From assembly GCA_000231825.2 (NCBI GenBank), contig JH720321.1, forward strand, positions 190,761 to 254,760: DNA of 64,000 nucleotides, read 5' to 3'. The translations under genes were made by a program, and so were the position numbers. Under the pieces are notes generated by a model, which searched no databases, was not told where the DNA came from, and was given only the letters and a program-made list of their open reading frames with translations. Below, in pieces: positions 38,900 to 53,200 of the stretch; positions within the stretch are counted from its first letter, which is position 1, and the number at the start of each line of letters is the position of its first letter. This stretch comes from Tetrahymena elliotti 4EA. Lineage: Eukaryota; Ciliophora; Oligohymenophorea; Hymenostomatida; Tetrahymenidae.

Positions 38900-41800
38900 A
38901 TTAATTTAAATATCCATTTAATTTGATATTGAAGAAGGACATAATTATTATTTTAATAAAAAAAATATTTAAAATTATAAAAGTGATCATCTTTTCTTTT
39001 TATATTTAATTTTAGAATGATTAATAGGATTTATTTTTCTAAATATATATTATGAAAATTAAAAAATTTAGTCTAATCATATATTAATGATATGGACCAA
39101 TTTAAAGCGCTTAAGATATTATGAGTTACTGTGATATTTTATTTTTTTAAAAGGTTATTTATTATATGGGTGATCTTTGTTTTTGAATGAATTTACTTTT
39201 TTTTTTAATTTTCTATGATTATTTCTTACATTGAATATTTCAGTATTTGTAAAGAGTTAACAAATCATTTTTAGATATTTTTATCTGCCTTTCTATCTAA
39301 AATTTTCACCTCTAAAGAATGATAAAAATTAAAAAAATATGATTTTTATTTATCTTACATATTCAATTATTCAAAAATATTTTAAAGTTTAGATTATTTA
39401 TTCTCAAACAAAAAATGCGGTGGTTTTAGTATGATTTTTGAAGTAAATTATTTTTAATCAAAATACATTTTTTTGTTAAATATTAGTAATCCATAATTAT
39501 ATCAGATTATTGAATTAAGGATATTGCTGTTTCAAAGAAATGAGATAATGAAGGAAGATGATTTGTTTAAATTTAAAAACCTTATTTTATATAAAGTAAA
39601 GAAAAACAAGTTAATATTGAAATATCTTTCAATGCTTTTAATTTACATTTAATTTTTTCTAGTTGTAGAAAAATTAATATCTAAATTAAATTAACTTTTT
39701 CATTTAAAAGTTTTATTAAGATTCATGATAAAAACTCTATTCACATATGCTTTTATCCTTCAATAAATCTTTTATTATACCTAAATATTATTTCTCTACT
39801 ATTGATAATTTTATTTTATTATTTAGCTAACATAGATAAATGAATTAATAATATATTCAAGTAATATATTTTGTAATTAAAACCACATAATCTATCTAAA
39901 AATAAATAGAAATTAAGATGACTACTAAGCGGTTTGATTGGCGATTTAATGATATTTTTAATTTTGTTAAAGTTATCTAACAAAGCAATTTAAAAAATGT
40001 AATTTAATTTATCAATCAATTTTTTTAGAAGAAAGAAAGTAAAAAACAGTTTTACTGTATTTCTTGTTTGCCAGATTCCTTTTACATAATAATATTTAAA
40101 TGCTATGTCAGATTCGTTTTTTTATTTTATAATTTTATAATTAAAAATAATCAATATGTTTTGTTAAATATCCTTTAAAAAATATTAACTAAAAGAAGAA
40201 TTGGATATAAAATATGTTAAAAAGGTTTGTCCTATTTGGGATATTAATTAAGATATCACTAACTCTTGAGTATGCTAATAATATGATACTAACTTTGATC
40301 TTGATCAAACTAAAAATTAGTGCATTTTGAAGAAAGAAATATGCTAACCAAGCACTTAATTTATAGAATACCCCTACTAATTGTGTTTAAACTTGTCCCT
40401 AGCAATCATACTCTAACTAAAGCGCCCAAATTTGTGAATAAACATATTAATTCATTAGGGTATAAAGCAAATCTAACAAGCAGTTTAATTAACAGATTCT
40501 TTAAATATAATCTATCAATGAAAACTAGTTTATTGTAAGAGCAAGAGCTTGTAATATTGGTCTAGTTAATGAGAATTCAAATATTATTTATTCGTATATA
40601 TTATTACAATAAATTCCAAACTTTGACACTTTTTATGGATTTCTTGAAAATGAAGGTAAGGCTATTAGCTTTATATCTGGGTTATATGGAGGCTGCTCTG
40701 CGGGAAATAGATTTACTGTAATAAAATTTTCTACTCTTTAAATAGAGTTTGATTTAGACATTTAATCTGACTACCAAATGTGGTTAATTAATGATATCAA
40801 CAAACTAGTATTTTTATATAATTTTAGGGAATATAATTTGGTGTGGTATGATATTTTAGCTAAAAAAATTAACAAAAAAGATTTAGGACTAGGATAAAGA
40901 TACTAGCTTTTAAGTAGCATATAAGGAAGATATTACATCGCCTACAGGTCATTTCAGGTAAATTTGTATTTTACTTTTTCAAAATAAAAAACTTTATGAA
41001 TTTCTTTTTCTTGATCATTTAGTGAAGAGTGAAATGTTTCTAAACATTTCAGATAAATATGATTATGACCTGAATTATCATTAATGATTAATTAATTGTT
41101 AGTAAAAAGTAATTTTCACCTAATTAATTTTAATATCAATAAAAAATAGAACAATTAAACTGTGCTTTGATAATGAAAATATTAAAAACATCTTCTACAA
41201 AGTCAGTATTTTAAAAGATATTCCTCTAGATCTTTTAGAACTTATTTCATTAGATTGTGATTTCAGAGGCTTTTCTTTCTTAAGTTAGAGTCTCCTTTTG
41301 GTTTTATAATATGATTAAAGTAAAAAGAATATCAGATTAAACTAATTTGATCTAGGGCAAATAAATTTTGGACAAGGTTATTCTTAGCTAAGCTTATAAC
41401 AATATATAAGTATTTGAAGATGTCACTTTAAATAGTTTTTTCATCTTCCTAGATGATGGTAGATTATCATTTGCTAATTTTACTGGTTCTATATACAAAT
41501 AAAAGAAAGCAGATAAAGATTTGGATTTCAGCTCTTATCTCACTCCTGTAAACACCAATTTCTTAATCCTCTTCTTCTCTAGTTAATATGACCTTCCAGT
41601 CTAATAAAACTGTGAATCTTTTCTTTAGTCTACCTAAATCAATATATCTAAATTTCAAATAGATAGTGAAAATACAATATAAATATAAGCTATATTGATT
41701 CTTATCAAACTTAAAACTTCTATGAAAATGGATATTATTCAATTAGTCTCATAAATTATTCTGTATTGTTAAATTAGATGATGCTCTACATTGATCAGTA

Positions 41801-42215
41801 TTCAAATAGCTATTCTTTCTACAGCATTGACTAAGTTGATTATTTAATTAAAGGGATTGAGTATTTATAAATATGATTTGGGCTTTTCTCTTTAAAATTT
41901 ACAAAAAAAATCAAAAATACTAACAAAAAGCTCAAAGATTTAATTGAGCTAAAATGATGGAATATTTAAACATACTCGCTTTATAGATAATAGATTCATT
42001 AATGTATCAACTAATAAATCTTAAATTATTCAAGAATATATAATTGATTTATCTTTAGGTCAAAAAATATTTGAATATACATCTGCAAATTGTGGCATAC
42101 AAACGACAGTATTTTATATAAAAACTAAAAAAATTACTATTTATTTAAGAAATCTCTCTTTTTTGTGCTTCAAAAGATAAAGTGTTTGCTAAAGCTAATA
42201 TTTTATTTTCTATAT
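38900..42215 (+). repeat. Segmental duplication, left copy
   Basis: It matches 43400-47280 in the same orientation, including non-coding flank. Examples are the run aaaattaaaaaatttag at 39056 and at 43550, ttctagttgtagaaaaatta at 39657 and 44260, and then the whole 5' half of the giant gene. The distance between equivalent points is 4.5-4.6 kb. This copy is the shorter one and carries a dead gene part. Homology stops near 42215, after the equivalent of position 47300. Confidence 0.75.
40214..42215 (+). pseudogene. Dead 5' half of the giant surface gene (left duplicate)
   Basis: The ATG at 40214 and signal peptide (MLKRFVLFGILIKISLTLE) match those of the living gene at 44826. About 250 bp are then missing (equivalent to 44882-45131), which removes the whole N-terminal Cys block. 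The deletion also shifts the frame, so TGA follows at about 40327. Downstream, exon 1 and exon 2 sequence remains recognisable to about 42215, with further small deletions such as a ~20 bp loss near 41690. The 3' two thirds of the gene (remaining beta-helix, Cys cassette, membrane part) are absent. Confidence 0.85.
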
Positions 42216-43399
42216 TTTTATATGTTAGTTGATCCATATTTTAATATTCAAAGAAAAAAAAAATTCACAAGATAATGTGCTGCTAAACCTGTTGCAAATA
42301 ACCACTTCATAGGTACTTTTTAATTTAATTTAATTAGAATTTTATAATTTTTATCTTTAAAAGATAAAGTAGGAACAGAATAGCGAATGACATTTCGAAC
42401 TCTTAGAAAAATTTCAAGATTATCAAAGAGGATATAATATACTGAATTGAATAAATAGTACATATCATGTTTACAAATACAAATAATGAAATTTTTTATA
42501 CTAGATTTATTTGTAATGATAATTGTTAAACATACTCACAAATATATAATACACATAAATCTTCTCTTTTAATTTCTATGTTTTTTTATTCAGAAAAACC
42601 ATTCAAAAAAAAGATTCTTTCTTTTAAGTATTACTAATCTTGAATTTGTGATAAAATTTATTTGCAAATGAATAAAAAAAAATTATTAATTAATAAATTC
42701 TTAATTTAGAAATGAAATATCTTTCTAAAATTAAAGACTTTAAATTTTAATTTTATTTAGATGAGCAGCAGATACTTTCTTGTAACTATCTTTAATTAAA
42801 ATATTTAATTCATAAACAAGATGGAATACTTATCAATGAATGAATTTCAATTCATCTATTAAATTAAAAACAATATTTATGACTTAAATTTAATTTTTAT
42901 CATAAGATTAATACTTAATTAAATTATTATTGATATCTAAATGATCAAAAACATAAAAGCTCTTTCAAAATTTTAAATTAAAAAATTAAGAGCCTAAATA
43001 AAATGTAAATATTAAAAATTTATTAAATTAAAAAAGCATTAATTAAATTTACTAAATTATTACAATATACTTTTCTGATCACTATTTTGATTATCTTTTT
43101 CTTGATCTTTCTTCTGCTCTTTCCTATTTCAATAGGAATTGTGATTAAGTTTTACTTAAGGTAATAAATTCTTCTCATTAAAATTCTTTTCAACATAAAT
43201 TAACTGAAATATTTTAAACTTTAAAATAATTTTAAATTTACCAAAAAATGTAAATATATTTTTGTATTGTATGTAAGCTGCTCAGATCTTTATTTTCTTC
43301 AAATTTGAGTGAATTGCCATCAAAAAATTGATTTTTATTTATTATTTGATCAAATTATAAAATAGTTTAAATAATATTCAATTTAATATTGATTAAGTA
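42216..43399. other. Spacer between the two duplicates, no gene seen
   Basis: AT-rich sequence that does not clearly match the corresponding part of the living gene. Short open stretches near 42360-42560 are interrupted by TGA, and I could not assign them. Confidence 0.45.
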
Positions 43400-46300
43400 G
43401 AAAAAGATCTTTTGTATAAAAATAATTTTCTCAATAAAAATAACCTCAAAATGAAAAAATGATCTTATATTTTTAAATATTTAATTTTTAATCTCATATT
43501 AGGTGATTAATTGGTTAATTATAGTTTATTTTTTTTAATATAAAACACAAAAATTAAAAAATTTAGCGATAAATTATAAGAATACAACAATATACATTCA
43601 TTTTATAAGCTATTTCTATTTAGCGCTAAAGAGATTATCATCATAATTGTTATTTTTTATTTTTGATAAAGGATTCTTTATTGATAAGATGGTTGTATTT
43701 TTAATTGAATTTACCTTTTTTTTTATTTTTCTATGATGATTTCTTACTTTTATTATTTCAGTTTTGTATAGCTGACAATTTATTTTTAGTGATTTTTCCT
43801 ATTTTTCTTCTAAAACTTTCTTCTCAAAACCAAGTTAGGTAAAAAAGCAATTGATTTAATAGCAACAATCAACCATTTATTCATCTTTGGTTTTTAAAGA
43901 ATTAAAATATTTTAAAGTTTAGATTACCAATGATCAATCAAATGAAGGATCACCTTCATATATGAATTTTGAAGCGATTTATTAACATCAATAAATATAT
44001 TAATTTTGAATTATTTAAATATGAGAGGATACAAAAACGGATATTATCATGAATAGAAAAAGTTGATGAAGCTATTTTGAAATATATTATTTACACATAA
44101 TAATATCAGTATTATTGATGAAGAAAATTAATATTTTAATAAAAATAATTTATGCTGGTGGTTTGTTTAAATATTAAAACATTTTTATGTAAAAAGTAAA
44201 AAATATATGAATTAACATTGAAATATCTTTTAATGCTTGTAATTATCATTTAATTGTTTCTAGTTGTAGAAAAATTACTTTCTTAATTAAATTTTCTTCT
44301 TTAGAGTTTTATCAATATTTATGATAAAAATTTAATCTTTTCAAATTAGAAATAATTACTTACATCTTTTTATTCATATTTATTATTTTTTCTATTGATA
44401 ATTTTATTCTATTACTTAATCAACATTTTTAAACTTATTATGGTTAATTGTGTTACTAATGATTTAATCTATTTTAATATTTTTATATGAAATTGTAATG
44501 TATTTAATTAATCATAATCTATCAATAATGAGAAATTAAAAGTATCTCTGTATCCTGATTGAATATTTAATGAATTGCTTTAATTAATGTCATAAGCTAT
44601 TTAAAAAAACTGTAATCTCATTTTGAAAGCAATTTTATTTAGAAGAAATTAAGAATTAGATTTACTGAATTTCTGGTTAGTTAGATTACAATAACATATT
44701 ATCAATATTTAAATGTTGTGTTCTGATTTATTTTTTATTATATAATTGTATAATAAAAAAAATAAATACTTTTGGTAAATATTCTTTCAAAAAGTTAATT
44801 AACTAGAAGATTTTATATAAAAAATATGTTAAAAAGGTTTTTCCTCTTTGGAATATTAGTCAAGATATATCTAACTCTTGAATGTAAAAGCAATCAGATA
44901 TTAGATGCTTTTGCATCAAAATGCTTAGACTGCTCACCTTCTTGTGGAAGTTGCTTCAATATTGATGATAAATCGTGCTTTACTTGTTCACAAGATACTG
45001 TTAAAAGTTCTATTAGGAATAATACATGTGTTTAATAGTGTTAGAAATATGAAAGTATAGTAGAAATAGATGGCCAAAAAACTTGTGTGAAGTGTTAAGT
45101 ACAGGGATGTATTACTTGTAATGCAGAGTAAGTATGCTAATAATGCGATATTAATTTTGTGCTTGATCAAACTAAAAATTTGTGCATTTTAGAGAAAGAA
45201 ATATGCTAATCAAGCACTCAATTTATAGAATACCCCTATCTTGCTGGTGATTGTGTTTAAACTTGTCCCTAGCAATCATACTCAAACTAAAGCACCCAAA
45301 TTTGTGAATAAACATAATAATCAATTAGGGTATAGAGTAAATCTAGCAAACAGTTTAATTAGCAGATTCTTTAAATATAATCTATTAATGAAAACCAGTA
45401 TATTGTGAGAGCAAGAGCTTGCAATATAGGTTTAGTAGATGAGAATTCGAATATAATTTATTCAAATGTATTGTAATAAGTTGAAAATTTTGATGCATTT
45501 TATGGATTTCTTGAAAATGAAGGTAAGGCTATCAGCTTTATATCTGGATTACATGGAGGTTGCTCAGCAGGAAAAAGATTTATCGTAATGAACTTTTCTA
45601 CTCTTCAAATAGAGTTTAATGAAGACGTTTAATCTGACTATCAAATGTGGTTAATTGATGATACCAATAAATTAGTATTTTTATACAATTTTAAAGAATA
45701 TAATTTGGTGTGGTATGATATTGTTGCTAAAAAAATCAATAAAAAAGATTTAGGACTAGGAGTAGGATACTAGCTTTTAAGTAGTATATAAGGAAGATAT
45801 TATATCTTCTACAGATCATATCAAGTAAATTTTCATTTTATTTTTTGAATATAAAATACTTTATGAAATTCATTTTCTTAATCTTTTGATGATTTAAATG
45901 TTCTAAATATTTTAGATAAATGCGTTTATTGCCTGAATTATTATTTATCATTAATTATTGATACAAAGTAATTTTCACCTAATTAATTTTAATATGAATA
46001 AGGTTTTTTACTTTCATCTAAAATCGGTTTAATTCTTATTCTTTCCAAAATACATTATTAATTTTGATTTTTTACCCATACATCATTCTTTAAATAAATA
46101 TCGTTAATGCAATTATCTATTTTTAAAAAAGGTTGCCACTCTTTAAAAAAATAGAACCCTTACTTTCTAATAGTTAAATTACTCCTCGCCTAAATTTCCT
46201 TCTTAATTTGTTTATTTTGAAACTAATTTAATTCTATAGCTATACTTTGATGAAGAAAATCTTAAAAACATCTTTTACAAAGTCAGTATTTTAAATAATA

Positions 46301-47280
46301 TTCCTCAAGATCCTATAGAACTTATTTCATTATAGTGCGATTGCAAAGGCTCTTCCTCCTTAAGTTAGAGTCTTCTTTTGGCAGTATAATATGATTAAAG
46401 TAATAATATTATCAAATTAAACTAATTTGATAGTTAGGGCAGATAAATTTTTGACAAAGTTATTCTTCACTAAGCTTATAACAAAATATAAGTATTTGAA
46501 GATGTTTCTTTAAATAGTTTTTTCATCTTCCTAGACGACGGTAGATTATCATTTGCTAACATTACTGATTTTATAAACTAATAAAAGAAATCAGATAAAG
46601 ATTTGGATTTCAGCTCTTATCTCATTCCTGTAAACTCTGATTTCATTTAACTTACTTCTTCTCTTGTTAGTATGACCTTTGAGTCTAATAATATTGTGAA
46701 TCTTTTCTTTAGTATAGCTAAATCTAAATACCTTAATTTCAAATAGATAGTGAAAATACAATACAAATATATTGATTCATCCTTTAAGATAAGCTATATT
46801 GATTCTTATCAAACTCAAAACTACTTTGAAAATGGATATTATTCATTAAGTCAAATAAATTACTCTGTCTTATTAAATTAGATGATGCTCTACATTGATC
46901 AGAATTCAAATAGTTATTCTTTCTACAGCATTGACTAAACTGAATCTATATAATTAAAGGGATTGAATATTTATAAATTTGATTTGGGTTTTTCACTTCA
47001 AAACCTACAAAAAAAATAAAAAATATTAACAAAAAGTTCGAAGATATAATTGAGCTAAAATGATGGAGTGTTTAAATATACCCGTTTTATAGACAATCGA
47101 TTCATAATTGTATCAACTACTAAATCTTAAATTGTTCAAGAATATATAATTGATTTATCTTTAGGTCAAAAAATATTTGAATATACATGTGCAAATTGTG
47201 GCATACAAACGACAGTATTTTATATAAAAACTAAAAAATTACTATACATTTAAGAACTCTCTATTTTCTGTGATTTACTT
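43400..47280 (+). repeat. Segmental duplication, right copy
   Basis: Counterpart of 38900-42215. It contains the promoter, exon 1, intron 1 and most of exon 2 of the intact giant gene. Because the upstream flank is duplicated too, both copies would have carried a promoter when formed. Confidence 0.75.
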
Positions 47281-50200
47281 CAACATAAAGTGTTTGCTAA
47301 CCTCTCTGACCAGGCAATCTAAAATTTTATTATTTTAAAAGATGAAAGCCTATTCATTTTTATTACCTAAAATGGTTTGAAATAACTTAATCTAAGTGAT
47401 GCTACAGTGTAAACATTACTTCAAGAATAATTTGATGATTTCTTATATTCAGATAAATAGAATAAAAATCCACTAATATCAAAGAATGATTTTATTTATC
47501 TAAGCTCCTAAGAAATTAATTGCTAAATATTTTCAATTTAAAACTCAAATAAATTAAATGATTAAATATCATTTCTAAACTAAGCCCAACAATTCTTCGT
47601 TGCTTATGACCCTTCTGATGAGATTTTCGTTTTTGAACAAGATAAAATTTACATTTTTACTAATACTTTGATTTATAAGAGTACTTTTTTAGATAGTTTT
47701 GAGTTTACTGTTATTAGTTATGACAGTAGGTATGTATATTTTTAAAACGGCAATAATTTTTATAAACTAGATATGGAGCTAAAAGTTATCTAAGATTTAT
47801 AATCAAAAAGCAGAAATAATAATCTTGTTGGTATTATGGAGTCAACTTCACAAATCAAAAAGGAGAAAAATATTATAGACACAAGTAGCATGATCATCAC
47901 AAAAATATTACCAGAAATTAATGTATATGTTGGGCAAGGATAATGGGGAGATACCAAGACTCATTTTTTTTAATCTGAAAAGGGATTTAACTGGCATAAA
48001 AATTTATTCAATACTCCTTTCAGTACTATCATACTGACCTCTGATTAAATTATAGTGGATTATGATATTAATGAGAATAAATATTTTGTTGCAGTTTTCG
48101 ATAATTATTTGTAATAAATAGCAATTTATGATATTAAAATGTCCAAATCAGTAGTTAAATAAATTAGCTTCAGCGAATCTTTTGATTAAAATATCAAATT
48201 CTTAGATTGGTAAGCTGGAAATTTTATTTATGTAAAAGGGAACAACCTCTATTAATATAACTCTTAAGCAACTCCCCCACTTTAAGCTACTATTATTATT
48301 AATTCAGATATAGTCTCTTACTAAGTTTGTCCTTCTAAGAATATTGCTGTGGTCTAAACAAATACAGATATCTTCTAGATTAATGTAAATTTTTTCAAAA
48401 TAAAAAATATTTTAACAAAAATCATTTTTTAATAAAGCTTTAATCCAAAATACTAATTCAATTAACTGACATGATGTTAAAAATGAGATGTTATAATTCA
48501 TTAAGTAATCCAATTAGTTTTACATTAAATTGTGATGAAGACTTAATTATTGTAGAGTAGCCTTGTTTCTTTATTTTTAGTTTACTCACAGGAGAACCAC
48601 TCTATGATTTTTAAGTAAATACTTTAAATTTAATTTTTTTCTTTATGCTTCAAGAGGAATTTACTTTCATTTTATCAATCTCTTTTCATTTAAAAATAAA
48701 ATATTTTAACAATTTTTTATAGTTAAATACTTTCTCTTTAAAATTATTTTCAAAAGATTTCATGCAATTATCAATGAAAATTAACTACTTACTTTCTGAA
48801 ATAAATTAGGTTTAGTTCTTCTTTTTTGGTTAAAAATTATGTTCTAATTCTGTCGTTTATTATAAACAGTAATAGTTTGTTATTTAGTATGGTATTTTTA
48901 TCTTCCATTTTGTGTAAGATAATACCCCTTTCCCTAATCATTTACTTACTAGTACCCTTCTTCCAAACGCATTGGAATGTAGGTTTGGAGAGTCAGAATT
49001 ATTTTTTGATATTAACTACAATGTAATTCTAGCTGCTACAGGATCAAAGAGACATATAATTTCTATGAGATAAGCTGGTACATACATCCAGCCTTTTGAT
49101 TACTACACATAAAATACATTTACACCAGAATAAACTCACTTTTATTAAGATTGCTAAACTTTTTTAATATTTGACAAATCTTAAAACTTTTATATTATAA
49201 ATTATTTGACTTATAATGTAACATAATTTTAGGTAGATGCTTAGGGAATTAAAGGGTTAATGATGGAATAAACATAAAATATCACTTTTATGTATTCTGA
49301 CTATAACATTTACGCTTATTAGTTCCCTAGCATGACCTTTATTGAGACATTCTCTATATATTACGAAGGACAAAAACCTCTACAAAAGCTGTTTATAAAT
49401 TAATAGCTATCTATTTTATCTGTGGTTACTGAAACATCAATAGTTTCTTTTGATTTAGTAGAGTCACTATACACCAGTGAAATAAATTTGAAGCAATATT
49501 AAAATATCTAAAATCTAGTTCTGAGTGATGAATATTAAGTTTATTATAGCGAATAGAATTTTTCTATAAATTTATTTAATCAAGAAGCAGTAGTAGATTC
49601 ACTTTTATTCCCACCATTCGATTATTAAGTATACCCCTATTTTACTTAAATGGTATTAATAGCCTAAAACAAATTCATTTATGTCTATTTTGATAAGCTT
49701 TATATTTTAGATGTTAATCTATAAACTCAAAAACTATCTATAAGCAAATCAGTAACATTGAAAGAATCTCCTGACAATTTCTTTTTTGATTAAGCAGGAA
49801 ACTAAATATTCATATTATATTCAAAGGACTTTTAATTAAATTCAATAAATCTATCATAGCTGGTACTAAGTGAAGTAAATATAATTTCCTTTACTGAGGG
49901 TGTAGCTTCATAAGCTTTAATTTGTGGAGATTATATAATTCTTCCATCAGTTAACCTAATATCTATTTATAGCATCAAAACTAATTCAATAAACAAATTA
50001 AATATTTCAGCTGGAAATACAATTTAGTTTGTTTTTAAGCTTTAATAAAAATCAAATCAAATTAATTATTGGTGGAAAGTCCCATTTGAATATGAAGAAA
50101 GATACAATAGCAACGATTATGATTAATCAAAGAACTAGTAAACTAATTTCTTATGTGTTGTTTCTCAGAATTAATAAGACTCCTAGTTAACTTTGGTTAA

Positions 50201-53200
50201 TCTATTAAGTATGAATTTATAGAACAATTTAGATATTTAAAATACATTGATAACTAACGTTGTCAATGATCCATTTAGAAATAAGATTTATGCTGTTAAT
50301 AATAAGGGCATGACTCTAGTATACAATTAATCTTTAGAAAATTAAATAAACATATAAAATAATTGCCTGAAGTAAGCAGCCATAGCTTTTGATTCTAATT
50401 TTATATACTCAATATGCCCTCATAATATCATAATTTACAATGGACTCAGCCTTAAACAATACCTTGTAATTAACACAGGAATATAAGGTGCATATAATAT
50501 TGTTAGTTTGAAATTTAAAAACTACTTCTTTATCTTTTAAAAAACAAAAGTTAAACTTGTTTAAATCAATTCAGATTCTTCTTACAAAATTCTTTATGAA
50601 AACAATGCATAGTACCAAGAACTTCAAGTTCTTTAGCTTAAATAGAATGAGTAAGGTTAGAATACACTAAGTTTTATCGTTTCTTCTTTAAATGACATTC
50701 AGAAGATAATATACCCTTTAACTGAAAATAATTCTTTTAATTAAAACAGTAACATTTTTATACAGTAATAAAATCGTAGCTTAGAGAGCACTTATACTTC
50801 TGCAATTATACAAGAAACTGCAAAAAATTCTTTAAACTAGCAAAATACTTCTCTATAACTTATAGAAATAGTATATTTAGATTAGTAGTCAATTGGAAGT
50901 ATTGATTCAGAATATTTGAATGCATCTAATACAAATTCTAATTTATCTTTGAGGATGTAGGCATAATCTACAAAAGATTAAATCTATTGGCTGAATGATA
51001 GTGTATACTCTAAGTAAATATCTATAATTCAAATACTCGAGATGCAGTTAAATGTTAATGCTTTAGCACTAAATACTCAAAGTTTTATGAAAACATTCTA
51101 AATGTCAAAAGTGACTCTTAGTGTTAGCTAAAGTTTGATATTATCTAACTTTGCCAGTGTTTATTTATAAGAAGTAAACCTAATTATTCCAAACATAGAA
51201 ATATTTGAATCAATTACCATCAAGAATTGTGGTTAATTGGTGATAGAAAAATTAACTTTAAATACCATAAATTCTGTTTAAAATACTTTGATTAAAATAA
51301 TTAATGTTACTTCTGTAGTGATTAATAAAATTGATATTTCAGATCTCAAAGCACTTTCTGCCTTTTCTTTTGACACTGTTTAAAACTTATAAATTTAAAA
51401 TGTAGATGTAAAATAATCTTAAGGCCTACAATTATTTTCAATAAAATAAAGCGATAACATTAGTGTTGATATCATAAATATCTTTACAGTTTTTGACTCC
51501 AAAATCTTGGATATTTTTGGTACCTAAGCATCGAAAATTTAAGCTATCACTATTCAAAATAGTACATCAATTCACTTATTTGATATTTAAGATCTTTAGA
51601 TTGATACAATTTCTTATAAGTGCCATCTTTACTAATTACAAAATATTGAAATAAAAAATTCAACTAACATTTAATTATATTCAAAAGCTGATAAAATTGA
51701 GATTTAAAATGTGACAATGATAGAAGTTATAAATTCTCAGAATATATTTAATATTTTAGCAAGTGATTTATTATTAAATAATACTTTTATTGAGTAATCC
51801 TAGACGTCTAAAAGCAATACTTTTGCTTTCAACTTGATCAGTATTGCTAATTTAAAAATATAAAATTTCACTTCAAGCCATAATTCAATTTAAATGATAG
51901 CTATCAAATAGCAAGAAAAAAATGGGAAATCAGAGCTAATTAAATCTTAATTTTACAATAATTAGCTCCAAGGAGATAATCCTCTTCTCAGTTTGGAAAA
52001 TATTGAATTAATCGAAATCAGCTCTGTTTCTCTTAGAGATAACATAATTTCAGAAAACTCTTATGCTTCATTGCTATAAATAAGCAAAAGCAATTTGATA
52101 AAGATAAATGAAAGCAATTTTACCAATAATATTAATAATTAAGGAATTGGTGGAGCAATATCGGTAACTGAAACTTAATAAATCCAACTTCTTTTTGTTA
52201 AGTTTTAAGGGAATGTTTGCTCAAAATAAACTGGAGGAGCAGTTAATTATGTTAATTCTATTAATCAAGGTTTACTTTCAGCTAATTACACATATTTTTG
52301 GCAAAATTAAGCACCAACTTCAATAGGAGGAGCAATAAATTTAGATAATATTAATGTAAAAATGCTTAATTCAGAGCTATTTTCTAATAAAGCTTAAATT
52401 GGTGGTGCCATATTTTACTAATCATTGATTCCAGATTTTGTCTTATAAATATAAAAGAGGGTTCTAAACAATTATAATTAGAACAATAACACATTTGACA
52501 ATAACTTCGCTGAAATTTTTGGCTAAAATATTGGATCGACTTTAAGGAAAATTTAATTAGACCTAAATAGAATATCTGGTCCTAAAACTACTTAGATAGA
52601 CTTTTAAAATAATGTAGTTATCATTTCTAATATATAAAGTGGCTCATAAATTGCTTTTGATAATATTAATATTTTAGATGAAGAAGACAATCCTATCCAA
52701 ATCCCATCAGCCAATAACTAAAAAACTATTAGTAATGAAGTCATTAAAATAATCAATCAAATTTTTGTATAAATCATATGTGACTAGAATAATTTATAAA
52801 TTTAGTGTTTAGGAGATTTAAAATCAAACGATTTTTCCTAAGGGGGCTTTATTTTAATAGTCTAGCTCATCTACAAACCTTAAAGTAACATGTAATTTTA
52901 AATAGTATCTAATTAATAATCATCTCTGATTGATTCAAATGGGAATACAATAATCAATTAAGGATAACTAAATCTAAATGTTCAGATTAACTTCAGTTAA
53001 TGTTAAATAGGATAGATTTTGAAGTAGTTTTCTCAATCAATTATTTGCGAGTAGTGCAAAGAAGGTAAATACTCCTTAAATATTTATGATACTTAATGTA
53101 ATTAATGTCCAGATTCTGCTGTTAAATGTGAAGGTTCTTAAATATAATTAAAAGATGGCTACTGGAGAAGTAGTGAATTATCTGATGAAATTATTTATTG

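Noticed and set aside
40320..40538. 72-codon plus-strand frame in the left duplicate
   Set aside because: Out-of-frame reading of the dead exon 1; its counterpart in the living gene is read in another frame.
42360..42560. Possible small gene in the spacer between duplicates
   Set aside because: Frames are interrupted by TGA within 30-60 codons; no splice-consistent model and no similarity to neighbours.
52140..52430. GGAI repeats taken as evidence for a bacterial autotransporter or gene transfer from Chlamydia-like bacteria
   Set aside because: No autotransporter beta-barrel follows. The region sits between eukaryotic introns and a multi-pass membrane domain, and such beta-helix repeats are widespread.
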